The position numbers and the translations under genes were made by a program. Of a DNA stretch of 64,000 nt, positions 1-9,834 are shown piece by piece. Every line of letters starts with the position of its first letter. Position 1 is the first letter of the stretch. The notes under the pieces are model-generated. The model searched no databases and was not told where the DNA came from. It saw only the letters and a list, made by a program, of their open reading frames with translations. The stretch is from contig NC_091169.1 of assembly GCF_040958095.1 (NCBI RefSeq), positions 8,720,380 through 8,784,379 on the forward strand. The letters run 5' to 3'. The DNA comes from Procambarus clarkii (lineage: Eukaryota > Arthropoda > Malacostraca > Decapoda > Cambaridae).

Positions 1-3
1 TTG

Positions 4-271
4 TCTCCGTGGTGTAGTGGTAAGATACTCGCCTGGCATTCCGCGAGCACTATGTCATGGGTTCGTATCCTGGCCGGGGAGGATTTACTGGGCGCAATTC
101 CTTAACTGTAGCCTCTGTTTAACGCAACAGTAAAATGTGTACTTGGATGAAAAAACGATTCTTCGCGGCAGGGGATCGTATTCCAGGGACCTGTCCGAAA
201 CGCTAGGCGTACTAGTGGCTGTACAAGAATGTAACAACTCTTGTATATATCTCAAAAAAAAAAAAAAAAAA
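4..271 (+). mobile_element. SINE-1, tRNA-derived SINE with LINE-B-like 3' tail
   Basis: The head resembles a tRNA: a pol III box A-like stretch near 10-20 and a box B-like GGTTCGTATCC at 60-70, with acceptor-like TCTCC at 4-8 facing GGAGG after box B. A tRNA-unrelated body follows (about 80-190). The tail at 193-250 carries the GTCCGAAACGC-TAG-GCGT core and then TACAAGAATGTA and TTGTATATAT, which matches the end of LINE-B9 near 63375-63465. It ends in an 18-base poly(A) at 254-271. It is non-coding and non-autonomous, so LINE-B enzymes probably mobilise it (inference). The left end is at the window edge, so no target duplication can be checked. Confidence 0.85.
10..70 (+). promoter_or_regulatory. 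Internal pol III promoter of SINE-1 (boxes A and B)
   Basis: Box A-like TGGTGTAGTGG lies at 10-20 and box B-like GGTTCGTATCC at 60-70, about 40 bases apart, which is normal for tRNA genes and tRNA-derived SINEs. The anticodon-arm region pairs poorly, so this is a promoter relic rather than a functional tRNA. Confidence 0.7.
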
Positions 272-279
272 GTCACAGC

Positions 280-480
280 AGTCAGTTCACAGCGTGAAGA
301 ATTGTAGCACAGAGCGTGTTTTGTATACATAACATCGGGTTTTGTATACAGCATCAAAGCGTCGTTTCGTACACAGCGTCGGCTGATTTCCAGAATAATC
401 AGTACACATCTTGTCAGTACATAGCATTGGTTGGCACACAGCATCGGTTAGCACACAGCATTGGGTATGGTGCTCACAGA
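280..480. repeat. Degenerate tandem repeat, about 20-base unit
   Basis: Variants of a unit like GTACACAGCATCGGTT recur: gtatacataacatcggg, gtatacagcatc, gtacacagcgtcgg, gtacatagcattgg, cacacagcatcgg and cacacagcattggg. Spacing is irregular, about 17-25 bases. An open frame crosses it (316-597), but the protein is simple repeat-derived sequence and I do not call it a gene. Confidence 0.5.
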
Positions 481-780
481 CAGCTTCTCTTCCTCCTCCG
501 GGCGAGACAGCATACTCCTTCCTTGTGTTTTAAGCTGAACAAATACCTGTGTTCACAGTTCATCCTCGTCGCCAGTGTGGTGTTTGTGTGTTGCTGAGGA
601 AGTCTTGGTTGTAGGGTTGATATAAAGCCATTACTTGGTTATTGACTTTGATACTTATAAACGATTACATGACTAGTTGCTACCAAGCTTGGCGGGCGTC
701 CTGTATGCTCTTGTTTACCTCCTGCTCGCCTCTGAGCCACAACACCAACAAACGGAAGGTACCGTTTTCTATGAACATGA
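481..780. other. Unassigned spacer before LINE-A1
   Basis: I recognise no gene or repeat here. It precedes the point near 781 where similarity to LINE-A starts. It could be the upstream part of the Gypsy-1 LTR, because LINE-A1 separates it from the LTR end at 5263, but no matching second LTR is in the window. Confidence 0.3.
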
Positions 781-1725
781 CACTGCTCTTTACTACCACC
801 AAGAACTAACATGCTTAAAAGTAATTAGAACTAGAGACTACTGTGGGGAGTATATCTTTGCCGGTTTCAGAGTCAAGGGTGCTGAGTCTGTCCTGTCTGA
901 GGGTGAAGTCTATAGAATTCCTAACACAGATGTGTCCGAATTCAACTCAAACCTTAGAAATCTAATACTAGATAACAGACTGAACAAAAATCATCTAATT
1001 ATCGCAGAGGACTTTAAGATTGACCTCTGCGAGCCTGAACACCCTACTGCTGTTAGCTTCCTCAACTGTATGAATTCCTGCGTCCTCATACCCTTAATCA
1101 CTAGACCTACTAGAATCACTGATAGTACTGCCACGACTCTAGATCACATCTGTACCAACATAACCTCTCCGCTTACTTCAGGTATAATCACCGATAGCAC
1201 TACAGACCATTACCACACATTTCTCTTAACTAACATTAACAAACCACCTCTAGAGATAAGGGAGTTCAGCTTTAGGCTGCACAATGAAACTGCTATTGAC
1301 AATTTTATAACTGCTGCTGCTAATGTCAACTGGGAGTCCGAGTTAGGTAACATAGGGGACATCAACCTAGCAGTGCAATCTTTTCTTCAAAAAACTCTCA
1401 GCCATTATAACACCCACTGTCATATGCTTATGAAACAAGTCACAACCAAAAGGCTTAACAATCCTTGGCTTACAAAGGGAATACTTCAATCCATTAATAA
1501 AAAAACATGACCTTGAGAAGAAGTATAGGTTAGGAACCATCTCCAAAGAATTCTCAAAGAATTGTTCGTTAGTGCTATCTAAATTAATTAAACGAGCCAA
1601 AACTAAATACTGCGAAGATAAATTTACCCAAATAAAGAGCAACATTAAAAAAACTTGGAGCACAATTTCACAAATATTGGGATCAAAGAAGATTTTAAAT
1701 AACAAACCAACACTTCTGTCCAATA
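781..1725 (+). pseudogene. LINE-A1 ORF2 5' part: EN domain fragment
   Basis: The frame encodes the C-terminal two thirds of an AP-endonuclease-like (EN) domain, which in LINEs nicks target DNA for target-primed reverse transcription. It starts at the ALYYHQELTCLK segment. The usual GDFNID is altered to EDFKID, and TTDHYHTF stands for the SDH-type motif. The 5' third, with the LTETW catalytic Glu motif, is absent. An extra A in the A run near 1500 shifts the frame after INKK; the homologous linker continues in another frame to about 1725, where LINE-A2 interrupts it. Confidence 0.8.
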
Positions 1726-2027
1726 AATAAATAAATAATAAATAAATAAATGTTTATTTAGGTAAGGTACATACATACAAGAGATTTTTACAAAAATTGC
1801 TAGGTTTATAGATAGAGCTGGTACATACAATGCCTAAAGCCACTATTACGCAAAGCGTTTCGGGCAGGAAAAACATTAAAGACTAAAACTTAATACTAAT
1901 TGAGTTTAAAGTATAAAATGTGTCTAGAACAAATAAAATTAAAAATAAGAAAGGGGGGAGCATGGCTGTAAAAGTAGCACAAATATAATTAGGTCAACAA
2001 ACAGCGGTGTTTAAAAAAAACAGACAT

Positions 2028-2734
2028 CTATTTATTTATATATATATACAAGAAGGTACATTGGGTTTGTGAGAATACATTGGGTAGTACAGTATTTACA
2101 TTCTTGTAAAGCCACTAGTACGCGCAGCGTTTCGGGCAGGTCCTTAATCTAGCAGATAATTTTAAGTAGGAAATTTCTATCAGAATTGATAAATGATAAA
2201 GATACATTGCAAGAGAAAAATGAGATGAGAGAGCTAAGTAAGTATATTAAAGCACATTGCTATATTAAAGCTCTGATTGATTACATTGACAGCTTAATTA
2301 GTAATTTAAACAAGATTAATAGACACCATACAGCAGATTGACAGCACATATAAGACAGCAATGATCACAATGGTAAAGATGTTCAGATTGGGTACATAAA
2401 GATTGGGAGACTGGGTAGCAAAAGATACAGATAAACAAGATTTATAAACACCATACAGCAGATTGGCAGCACATATAAGAAAACAGCAATGATCACAATG
2501 GTAAAGATGTTCAAATTGGGAACATAAAGGTTGGGAGATTGGGTAGCAATTGATACAGTGCAATTTTAGGGCAAAAAAGTGAAAAACTATGAAGATGAAA
2601 TTAGGTACTTTTTAGTATTGATTTTGAATGATGTAAAAGTTGGACAGCTTTTCAATTCAGTAGGGAGCGAGTTCCATAAACTGGGCCCCTTTATTTGCAT
2701 AGAGTGTTTACACAGATTAAGTTTAACTCTGGGT
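2028..2734 (-). mobile_element. LINE-B1, 5'-truncated, nested in LINE-A2
   Basis: It carries the LINE-B tail (core at 2111-2137, then ACAAACCCAATGTACC when read on the minus strand and an ATTT-type run), the 3' UTR with its 125-base tandem duplication (about 2310-2560), and the last codons of ORF2 to the segment encoding FDIPRVKLNL. The LINE-A2 sequence ACAGACAT|GGGTTGAC is split by it. This is the third level of nesting here. Confidence 0.85.
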
Positions 2735-2763
2735 ATGGGTTGACAATACAGGGGTAAGGTAGT

Positions 2764-3226
2764 TTACAGGGAATTTATTAGGTAGTGCTTCGTTTTTATC
2801 TTAAATTGGTTGAGAGAGGTACAGTCTTTAACATGATTGGGAAGGTCATTCCACATTCTGGGTCTCTTGATTTGTAGAGCATTTTTAGTTTGATTAAGTC
2901 GTACTCTTGGAATATCAAAACTGTATTTGTTTCTGGTGTGGTGCTCATGGGTTCTGTTACAACCTTCAATGAAGCTTTTGAGGTCAGGATTGGCATTACA
3001 GTTCAGCGTTTTATATATGTATAATACACATGAGAGAATGTGCAGTGACTTAATGTCTAACATATTCAGAGATATGAGTAGGGATACCGAGTGATGTCTG
3101 GGGCTAGAGTTGGATAAATGTCCTAATAGCAGCTTTGTGTTGAGTAATTAGAGGACGTAAATGATTTTGGGTAGTAGAACCCCAAGCACAAATACCATAG
3201 TTGAGATATGGATATATGAGGGAGAT
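2764..3226 (-). pseudogene. LINE-A2 ORF2 C-terminal fragment
   Basis: It matches the C-terminal 150 or so residues of LINE-A9 ORF2: MLDIKSLHILSCVLYIY..., then the FDIPRVRLNQT segment, ending LINSL. This region follows the RT domain in CR1/jockey-type ORF2 and has no assigned catalytic role. The RT core is absent, so the fragment is inert. Frames change near 3063-3110. Confidence 0.75.
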
Positions 3227-3254
3227 ATTTGGATAGATAGCTTTGGATAGATAA

Positions 3255-4927
3255 CTATGGTCAGCATTTCAGCCTCTGATTCTGCTATTGAGTTCAATAG
3301 GTTCTTCTCTTCCATTGGGTCATCCCTTGCAAATGACATTCCATCTTCCAGTACTGATGTTAAGGACTGTCTTACAGATCCACAATCTCTGTACCTAAAG
3401 CCTACAAATTGCACTGACGTTAATGAGATAATCCTTTCCCTTAAAACCAAGTCTAGTGCCCTTGAGGAGATACCAACTTTAATCTACAAAAAAGCCTCCA
3501 GATCTTTAGCCGCTGCTATTGCATTGCTCTTCAACAAGTCACTTGAACTCCAAACCTTTCCAGATATTCAAAAAAAAAAAAAGCGAGAGTAACCCTTGTC
3601 CACAAATGTGGTGATCTCACTGATGTTAACAACTACAGACCTATATCAATCCTGCCAAACTTGTCAAAAATATTTGAAAAACTAATCTACAAGCAGCTTT
3701 ACTCTTATCTAGCCAAACACAATATACTTAGCTCTTGTCAATATGGCTTTAGATTCAAAAAAAGCACTAACGATGCACTTATTAGTATGATTAACTTGAT
3801 TCATGAAGCTCTTGATAAAAATGAGTTTCCTGTTGGGTTATTTGTGGACCTGCGAAAGGCTTTTGACACTGTCAACCACCAAAACCTTCTTCTTAAATTA
3901 CATCATTATGGAGTCAGAAGACACTCCCTACAATACCTCAAGTCTTACCTTACTGACAGGCTCCAGTATGTTTCTGTGACTAATTCAATTTCTCTCACCC
4001 TACCCATCAACATTGGTGTTCCTCAGGGCAGCATACTTGGCCCTCTCCCCTTTCTCATCTACATTAATGACCTTCCAAATGCCTCCCAACACCTCAAACC
4101 AATTCTATTTGCTGACGACACAACCTTCATTTACTCCAGTTCTGACCCCTTGCTCCAAATGCCACAGTAAATACTGAGCTAAATGAAGTCCATCTTTGGC
4201 TAACCGCCAACAAACTCACCCTTAACATTGACAAAACTTTCTATATTCTGTTTGGCAATAAATCCTCTAATCAAATAAATCTCAGAATAAACAATACCCA
4301 AATTTGTAGCAAAATAGATGGCCAATTCCTTGGCGTTTTCATTTACCACAAGCTGAATTTCCAGGGGCACATTCTAAATGTATAAATAAAAGTTTCAAAA
4401 ACTGTTGGCATTCTTTCTAAGATCAGGTATTATGTACCCCGCCCTGCCCTGGTGACGCTCTACTGCTCCCTCATCTATTCATATCGCAACTATGGTATTT
4501 GTGCTTGGGGTTCTACTACCCAAAATCATTTACGTCCTCTAATTACTCAACACAAAGCTGCTATTAGGACAATTTCCAACTCTAGCCCCAGACATCACTC
4601 GGTACCCCTACTCAAATCTCTGAATATGTTAGACATTAAGTCACTGCACATTCTCTCATGTGTATTATACATATATATATAACGCTGAACTGTAATGACA
4701 ATCCTGACCTCAAAAGCTTCATTGAAGGTTGTAACAGAACCCATGAGCACCACACCAGAAACAAATACAGTTTTGATATTCCAAGAGTACGACTTAATCA
4801 AACTAGAAATGCTCTCCAAATCAAGGGACACAGAATGTGGAATGACCTTCCCAATCATGTTAAAGACTGTACCTCTCTCAACCAATTTAAGATAAAAACA
4901 AAGCACTACCTAATAAATTCCCTGTAA
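3255..4927 (+). pseudogene. LINE-A1 ORF2 3' part: RT domain and C terminus
   Basis: It encodes the connector (FFSSIGSSLAND), then RT motifs FVDLRKAFDTVNH, GVPQGSILGPL and FADDTTFIYS (about 3843-4140), then the conserved C-terminal tail ending LINSL. RT would copy the element RNA. It is broken by a long A run near 3570-3583 that shifts the frame after FPDIQ, by a shift near 4155 just after FADD, by a stop near 4381, and by small changes near 4675. The intact counterpart is LINE-A9. Confidence 0.85.
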
Positions 4928-5379
4928 CCTACCTTACCCCTCTATTGTCAACCCGTCTTTTTTTTTGTTTTAAACGCCGCTGTTTGTCGACCTAATTATA
5001 TTTGTGCTGCTTTTTCAGCCATGTTCCTCCCCCCCTTTCTTATTTTCTTTTTTATTTGTTCTCAACACATTTTATACTTTAAACTCAATTAGTATTAAGT
5101 TTTAGTCGTTAATATTTTTCCTGCCCGAAACGCTTTGCGTAATAGTGGCGTTAGGCATTGTATGTACCAGCTCTATCTATAAACCTAGCAATTTTTGTAA
5201 AAATCTCTTGTATGTATGTACCTTACTTGAATAAACATTTATTTTATTTATTTATTTATACCCAAGTGGAGGGAGTGAAGTCCCATGGCATGAGGTTATA
5301 GGATCAGTAGCACGATCCCCCGCTGTTTAACTGCAACCTCATGTAAAACAAGGCCAAGGTGAGCGGCGCGTGACAGAAT

Positions 5380-5400
5380 TGGCGACCTCGCCAGGATTCG
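5380..5400 (+). promoter_or_regulatory. Gypsy-1 primer binding site
   Basis: The stretch opens with TGGCGACC, complementary to a tRNA 3' end ...GGTCGCCA, and runs on to a GGATTCG that is complementary to a T-loop CGAATCC. Complementarity extending into the T arm argues against chance. From memory of tRNA ends, an Arg-type tRNA is the best guess. The LTR end GTGACA lies 4 bases upstream. Confidence 0.6.
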
Positions 5401-5509
5401 TTGATCAGGCTGCAATGTTGCCAGGATGAATTGATCAGGCTACAGTGTTGCCAGGATGCGTTGATCAGGATACGGTGGTGCCAGCGTACGTTAATCAAGC
5501 TACAGTGTT
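5390..5509 (+). repeat. Four exact-length 30-base tandem repeats in the Gypsy-1 leader
   Basis: Units start at 5390, 5420, 5450 and 5480. Each begins gccag and contains tgatcagg or ttaatcaag, then a g[tc]gtt-type end. They differ by a few bases each. Degenerate echoes (cagtgttgcc, cagtgttacc) continue to about 5590. The first unit overlaps the primer site. Confidence 0.8.
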
Positions 5510-5670
5510 GCACAATTTCAAGACAGTGTTGCCAGAGTACAAATACAGTGTTACCAGTGTCGTGACCAGGATTGCCAGTGAACTCAATGAACAGTGACAG
5601 TGTGCCCAGTAGTGCAGAGACTGGAATAGTGAAACCAGTGAGATAGTAGTGCTATAGCTCAATTATTGAG

Positions 5671-6258
5671 ATGGAGGAGGATAGAGTGGATAAATTTATT
5701 GCGACGAGGGATGAGAGAATTATGGAAGAGTGTACCAAGGCCCAGCTCCAACAAGTGGCAGGCCACTTGGGGATCCGATTGAGGACGACCAAGGTAGCGG
5801 AGCGTAGGCTAGAAATAAAGACACAACTCATAGCTCAAGAAGAGACGACAGGGGAAGAGCCGTCCCAACTAGAGCCATCCCAAGCGCCTACCGGTGTGGG
5901 GAGGACTCACAGTGAACATGGGAGCAGTGGAGGGTCCAGCTGTAGTAAGAGGAGCCTGCAACTGGAAACAATGAAGATGCAACTAGAAGCCCAGCTGCGA
6001 CGAGAGGAGAGAGAAGCGCAAATGCTGCGAGAGGAACGTGCAGCTCAGCTACAGCGAGAGGAATGTGAAGCTCGGCTGCAGCGAGAAGAAGGAGAGAGAC
6101 AACTGCGACTGGAGGAGATAAAGGCAAAGAAAGAAGACGGATTGCGTTGCGTTGAGCGTGGGCTGCCCTCACTACCTGCACGGCGGGATGACCTCAAGGT
6201 AAGGGAACGTGACTTACCTACGTTCGAACCACAAGAAGCTGAGGCGTTCTTCGAACAC
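5671..6258 (+). pseudogene. Gypsy-1 gag, N-terminal part
   Basis: This frame begins MEEDRVDKFIATRDER and has a long charged heptad-like region (residues 105-165) of reiterated LRREERE/LQREE units, a strong coiled-coil candidate. It leads into the capsid start (FEPQEAEAFFEHF) and is cut by LINE-B2. Gag coats the retrotransposon RNA into particles. The ATG at 5671 is the first in frame after the leader. The capsid continues at 6752 in another frame, so the gene is broken by both the insertion and frame changes. Confidence 0.7.
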
Positions 6259-6259
6259 T

Positions 6260-6318
<59 letters not shown>

Positions 6319-6748
6319 TGTATAAACAAGAAGGTACATTGGGTTTGTGAGAATACATTGGATAGTACAGTATTTACATTCTTGTAAAGCCATTTACATT
6401 CACATTTACATTCTTGTACGCGCAGCGTTTCGGGCAGGTCCTTAATCTAGCAGATAATTTTAAGTAGGTAATTTCTATCAGAATTGATAAATGATAAAGA
6501 TACATTGCAAGAGAAAAATGAGAGGAGAGAGCTTAGTAAGTATATTAAAGCACATTGTTATATTAAAGCTCTGATTGATTACATTGACAGCTTGATTAGT
6601 AATTTAAACAAGATTAATAGACACCATACAGCAGATTGACAGCACATATAAGACAGCAATGATCACAATGGTAAGGATGTTCAGATTGGGTACATAAAGA
6701 TTGGGAGACTGGGTAGCAAAAGATACAGATAAACAAGATTTATAAACA
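6259..6748 (-). mobile_element. LINE-B2, tail and partial 3' UTR, nested in gag
   Basis: It matches the LINE-B 3' end on the minus strand: a long (TTTA)n run at 6259-6320, the core (degenerate, with an inserted cattcacatttacattcttg near 6395), then 3' UTR as far as one copy of the 125-base unit. It is heavily 5'-truncated and has no coding sequence. Confidence 0.85.
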
Positions 6749-7929
6749 GCAACTCTGAAGGAGTGGCCGGAAGATGATTGGGCTGCTCTGGTCCAGGGCA
6801 GGTTGACAGGTAAGGCCCGGGAAGCCTACAACATGCTGGACCTAGAAGGGTATGCTAGTTATGACGCGATTAAGAGTGCGGTGCTCCACTCGTTCCGGCT
6901 GACTCCGGAAATGTACCGGAAGCGGTTCAGAGACTGTACAAGAGCGTCGGGAAAGTCTTACGGCGAGACCGCCAGGGATATGGAACGGGAATTCCTACGA
7001 TGGTTGAAGGCGGAGGAAGCAGGATGAGATCAAACGACTGATAGTGATGGAGAAATTTATGTCGCTGCTCCATCCCGAGCTGCGAGTAAGGGTGAGAGAA
7101 GCAGGTATTAAGGACATTAAGGCTGCTGCAGACAGAGCCGACATGTTGGATGAGGCACTACATCTCGGGAGGGAGGGGGCCACCCAGACACTCGCCTTAC
7201 CCCAGATTGGGAGGAAACTTTAGAAGCTCAGGAGGAGCGAGGACGGGCGGGGACTCTCCCAAGAGTAGTGTACCCAGTGAAGTGACCAGGTTCAAGAGCT
7301 CAAGGGACGCGGGGAGGAAGCCCCAAGCTGTGAGCAGTGGACCTAGCTCGGAAGCAAGTGCTGCTGCCCGGAAACCGACGACGGGGAGTCCAAGGAGGAC
7401 CCAGGGAACGTCTACTATTGGTGCTACCAGGGTGACTGGAAGAGGATCGCCTGGGAGAGGCAGTCGGTGTTTCAACTGTGGGGGACGAGGACACTTTGCA
7501 AGGGAGTGCGGTCGCCCCAGGCACGGCGGGAACGCGGCTTTCGCGAAAATAGGAAGCGAAGAAGCCAACGATAACTCAGGTGATATGCTGGTGATGAGGG
7601 AGAAGAGGATTCATGTGTGTGAGGGGACAGTGAAGGTAAGAGACGCTGATCCTGTGCCAGCTAGGTTGCTGAGGGACACGGGATCCGACTTCACCCTTGT
7701 TAGTGAATCCCTCTTCCCCGAGGACTACAGGAGTTCCAGTACAGGGGTAGCCCTGACAAGAACGTTGGGGGGACAGGTGAGGATGCCCCTTCATCAAGTA
7801 ACTCTTTAATTCTGACTATGGTTGTCAGAATCTCGTGGTAGGAGTCTGTGCTTCACTGCCCAGGATGGAAGCTCAGGTGATCCTAGGGAACGACTCCTGT
7901 GGAAGATGTGTTCTCCTGAAATTGATTAA
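6749..7929 (+). pseudogene. Gypsy-1 gag C-terminal half, zinc knuckle and protease
   Basis: It continues the capsid (TLKEWPEDDWAALVQGRL, then REAYNMLDLEGYASYDAIK) to a basic, Ser/Gly-rich stretch and a CCHC knuckle CFNCGGRGHFAREC near 7470, which would bind RNA. A retropepsin follows: LLRDTGSDFTLV holds the catalytic DTG but has an Arg inserted before it relative to the usual LLDTG. The region ends near AQVILGND. Frame shifts occur near 7020, between about 7150 and 7200, and near 7805, so no full polyprotein can be made. Confidence 0.8.
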
Positions 7930-7938
7930 GGGCACAGA

Positions 7939-8161
7939 GGTTATCTTGAGATAATTTCGGGTCTTTTTAGTGTCCCCGCGGCCCAGTCCTCGACCAGGCC
8001 TCCACCCCCAGGAAGCAGCCCGTGACAGCTGACTAGCACCCAGGTACCTATTTTACTGCTAGGTAACAGGGGCATAGGGTGAAAGAAACTCTGCCCATTG
8101 TTTCTCGCCGGCGCCTGGGATCACAAGTCCAGCGTGCTGTCCGCTCGGCCGACCGGCTCCC
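7939..8161 (-). mobile_element. SINE-2, tRNA-derived SINE
   Basis: On the minus strand it starts GGAGCCGGTCGGCCGAGCGG, a tRNA Ser/Leu-like head with a good box A. It continues with a body including TTACCTAGCAG and CAGCTGTCACGGGCTGC, and a tail with GGCCTGGTCGAGGACTGG, GCCGCGGGGACAC and a terminal ATCTCAAGATAACC-like unit. I recall the family as common in decapods. Compared with that remembered consensus, box B is largely deleted (GTGATCCC joins GGCGCCGG), so this copy probably could not be re-transcribed from its own promoter. Confidence 0.75.
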
Positions 8162-8492
8162 CCTCTCAGAGTGTATAGAGCCCTTATTAATTTATTTATT
8201 TATTTATATACAAGAAGGTACATTGGGTTTGTGAGAATACATAGCATAGTATTTACAATCTTGTAAAGCCACTAGTACGTGCAGTGTTTCGGGCAGGTCC
8301 TTAACCTAACAAATAATTTTAAGTAGGTAAATTCTAGCAGAATTAATAAAATGATAACAAATACATTGCAAGAAAAAAAATGAGGTGAGAGAGATTAGTA
8401 AGTATATTAAAGCACATTGGTATATTAAAGCTCTGATTGATTACATTGACAGCTTGATTGGTAATTTAAACAAGATTAATAGACACCATACA

Positions 8493-8658
8493 AATCAAAT
8501 CAAATCAAATCAAATGTTTATTTAGGTAAGGTACATACATACAAGAGATTTTACAAAGAGTGATGGATTTAGAGATAGGGCTAGTACATACAATGCCTAA
8601 AGCCACTATTACGCAAAGCGTTTCGGGCATGAAAAACTTAAATGACTAAAGCTTAATA
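8493..8658 (-). mobile_element. LINE-A3, tail-only insertion (about 166 bases)
   Basis: It holds only the LINE-A 3' end: core near 8603-8629, then GTATGTATGTACC and TTTATTTAGG-type sequence. Unlike other copies it ends in a (GATTT)n run, seen here as repeated caaat at 8493-8513. Short scrambled duplications of the flanking cagattgacagc follow at 8660-8710. Confidence 0.75.
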
Positions 8659-8829
8659 AGCAGATTGACAGCACATATAAAGCTTAATACAGCAGATTGA
8701 CAGCAACAGATTGACACATAAGAAGACAGCAATGATCACAATGGTAAAGATGTTCGGATTAGGTACATAAAGATTGGGAGATTGGGTAGCAATAGATACA
8801 TTGCAATTTTAAAGCAAAAGGTAAAAAAC

Positions 8830-9834
8830 TATGAAGATGAAATTAGGTACTTTTTAGTATTTTTTTGAATGACGCAAAAGTTGGACAGCTTTTCAATTCA
8901 ATAGGGAGTGAGTTCCATAGACTGGATCCCTTTATTTGCATAGAGTGAGTACACAGATTAAGTTTGACTCTGGGGATATGAAAGTGATATTTATTTCTGG
9001 TGTGGTGATAATGGGTCCTATTACATCTGTCCAGGGAGAGTTTCAGAGCAGGATTTGCATTTAAGAACAGGGTTTTGTAAATGTAGTTGACACAAGAGAA
9101 TTTGTGGAGTGAGATTACGTTTAGTATGTTTAGGGACTGAAGTTGAGTCTCTTGTCTAGGAATAGGCCGAGAAACTTTCCATCATTTTTATTGCTAATGT
9201 TTACATTGTCTATCTGAAGCTGAATTGCATTTGTAGATTTGCTTCCAAATAAGATGTAGTAGATCTTTTCTATGTTAAGTGTTAGTTTGTTGGTTGACAT
9301 CCATAAGTGGACTTTATTTTAGTTCATTATTAACAACATTATTTAGTGTATGTGGGTTGGGGTTAGAGTAGATGAGGGTAGTACCATCAGCAAACAAAAT
9401 AGGTTTCAGAATGTTAGAGACATTAGGCAGATCATTGATGTATATAAGAAATAGGAGAGGTCCCAAGATGCTGCCCTGTGGCACTCCAACGGTTATTGGT
9501 AGAGTGGGAGAGGTTATATTATTGATGGCTACACATTGGTGTCTATCACTAAGATAGGATTGGATATAGTCCAGTGCATGGCCTCGGATTCCATAATGAT
9601 GGAGTTTACATAAGCGGTAATTGTGATTAACAGTATCAAAGGCCTTTCTCAGGTCAATGAAGAGTCCAGTCGGAAACTCATTTTTGTCAAGGGCTGAGTA
9701 AATTATATGAAGGAGACTAATAATTGCATCGTTGGTACTCTTTTGGGAGCGAAAGCCAAACTGATAGTGGCTAAGAATGTCGAATTTTACGAGATAGGAG
9801 TAGAGCTGTTTGTAGATAAATTTTTCAAAGTCCT
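8830..9834 (-). pseudogene. LINE-B3 ORF2 remnant: RT and C terminus
   Basis: Minus-strand frames resemble LINE-B9: the tail after RT, the NKLTLNI segment near 9280-9300, a region equivalent to FADDTT near 9380-9400, GVPQGSILGPLLF near 9465-9490 and the DLRKAFDTVNH equivalent near 9620-9650. Many small indels break the frame, and one segment near 9140 appears deleted relative to LINE-B4. It is not functional. Confidence 0.7.

Larger units (their letters stand above)
1727..3250 (-). mobile_element. LINE-A2, 5'-truncated, nested in LINE-A1
   Basis: Reading leftwards, it contains the end of ORF2, the 3' UTR and the TAGTGGC/CGAAACGC tail core near 1839-1864, ending in an (ATAA)n run at 1727-1750. 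LINE-A similarity stops near 3226, and about 24 bases of filler with an internal near-repeat (ttggatagat, ctttggatagat) precede LINE-A1. LINE-B1 splits it at 2028-2734. Confidence 0.8.
781..5262 (+). mobile_element. LINE-A1, 5'-truncated, interrupted by LINE-A2
   Basis: Two blocks match the intact LINE-A9 in order: 781-1726 (EN and start of the linker) and 3251-4927 (RT to the C terminus). The 3' UTR and tail at 4928-5262 end in CCCGAAACGC-TTT-GCGT, TAGTGGC and an (ATTT)n run. The blocks are separated by an opposite-strand LINE-A2, with ATAA at both edges (1723-1726 and 3251-3254) as a likely short target duplication. Its reading frame has several breaks, so it is dead. Confidence 0.85.
5263..7938 (+). 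mobile_element. Gypsy-1, 5' part of an LTR retrotransposon
   Basis: In order: the end of a 5' LTR finishing in GTGACA near 5376, a primer binding site at 5380-5400, a leader with 30-base repeats, gag (5671 onward), a zinc knuckle near 7470-7515 and a retropepsin-type protease to about 7925. RT, RNase H, integrase and the 3' LTR are absent, apparently cut off where SINE-2 and LINE-B3 follow. LINE-A1 abuts its left side, so the LTR start is displaced or lost. LINE-B2 splits gag. Confidence 0.75.
8187..9834 (-). mobile_element. LINE-B3, 5'-truncated, carrying a LINE-A tail
   Basis: It begins at the left with an (ATTT)n run and the LINE-B tail; the core is decayed at CpG sites (cactagtacgtgcagtgtttcggg). 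The 3' UTR follows, interrupted at 8493-8658 by LINE-A3, and then ORF2 remnants to 9834. Similarity ends within the segment encoding IFEKFIYKQLYS, where the orphan ORF1 begins. Confidence 0.8.

Noticed and set aside
4..75. A functional tRNA gene
   Set aside because: The anticodon arm does not close with a 7-base loop, box B is altered, and a SINE body and poly(A) follow.
5390..5509. CRISPR-like array
   Set aside because: Repeats are directly adjacent with no spacers, in a eukaryotic retrotransposon leader.
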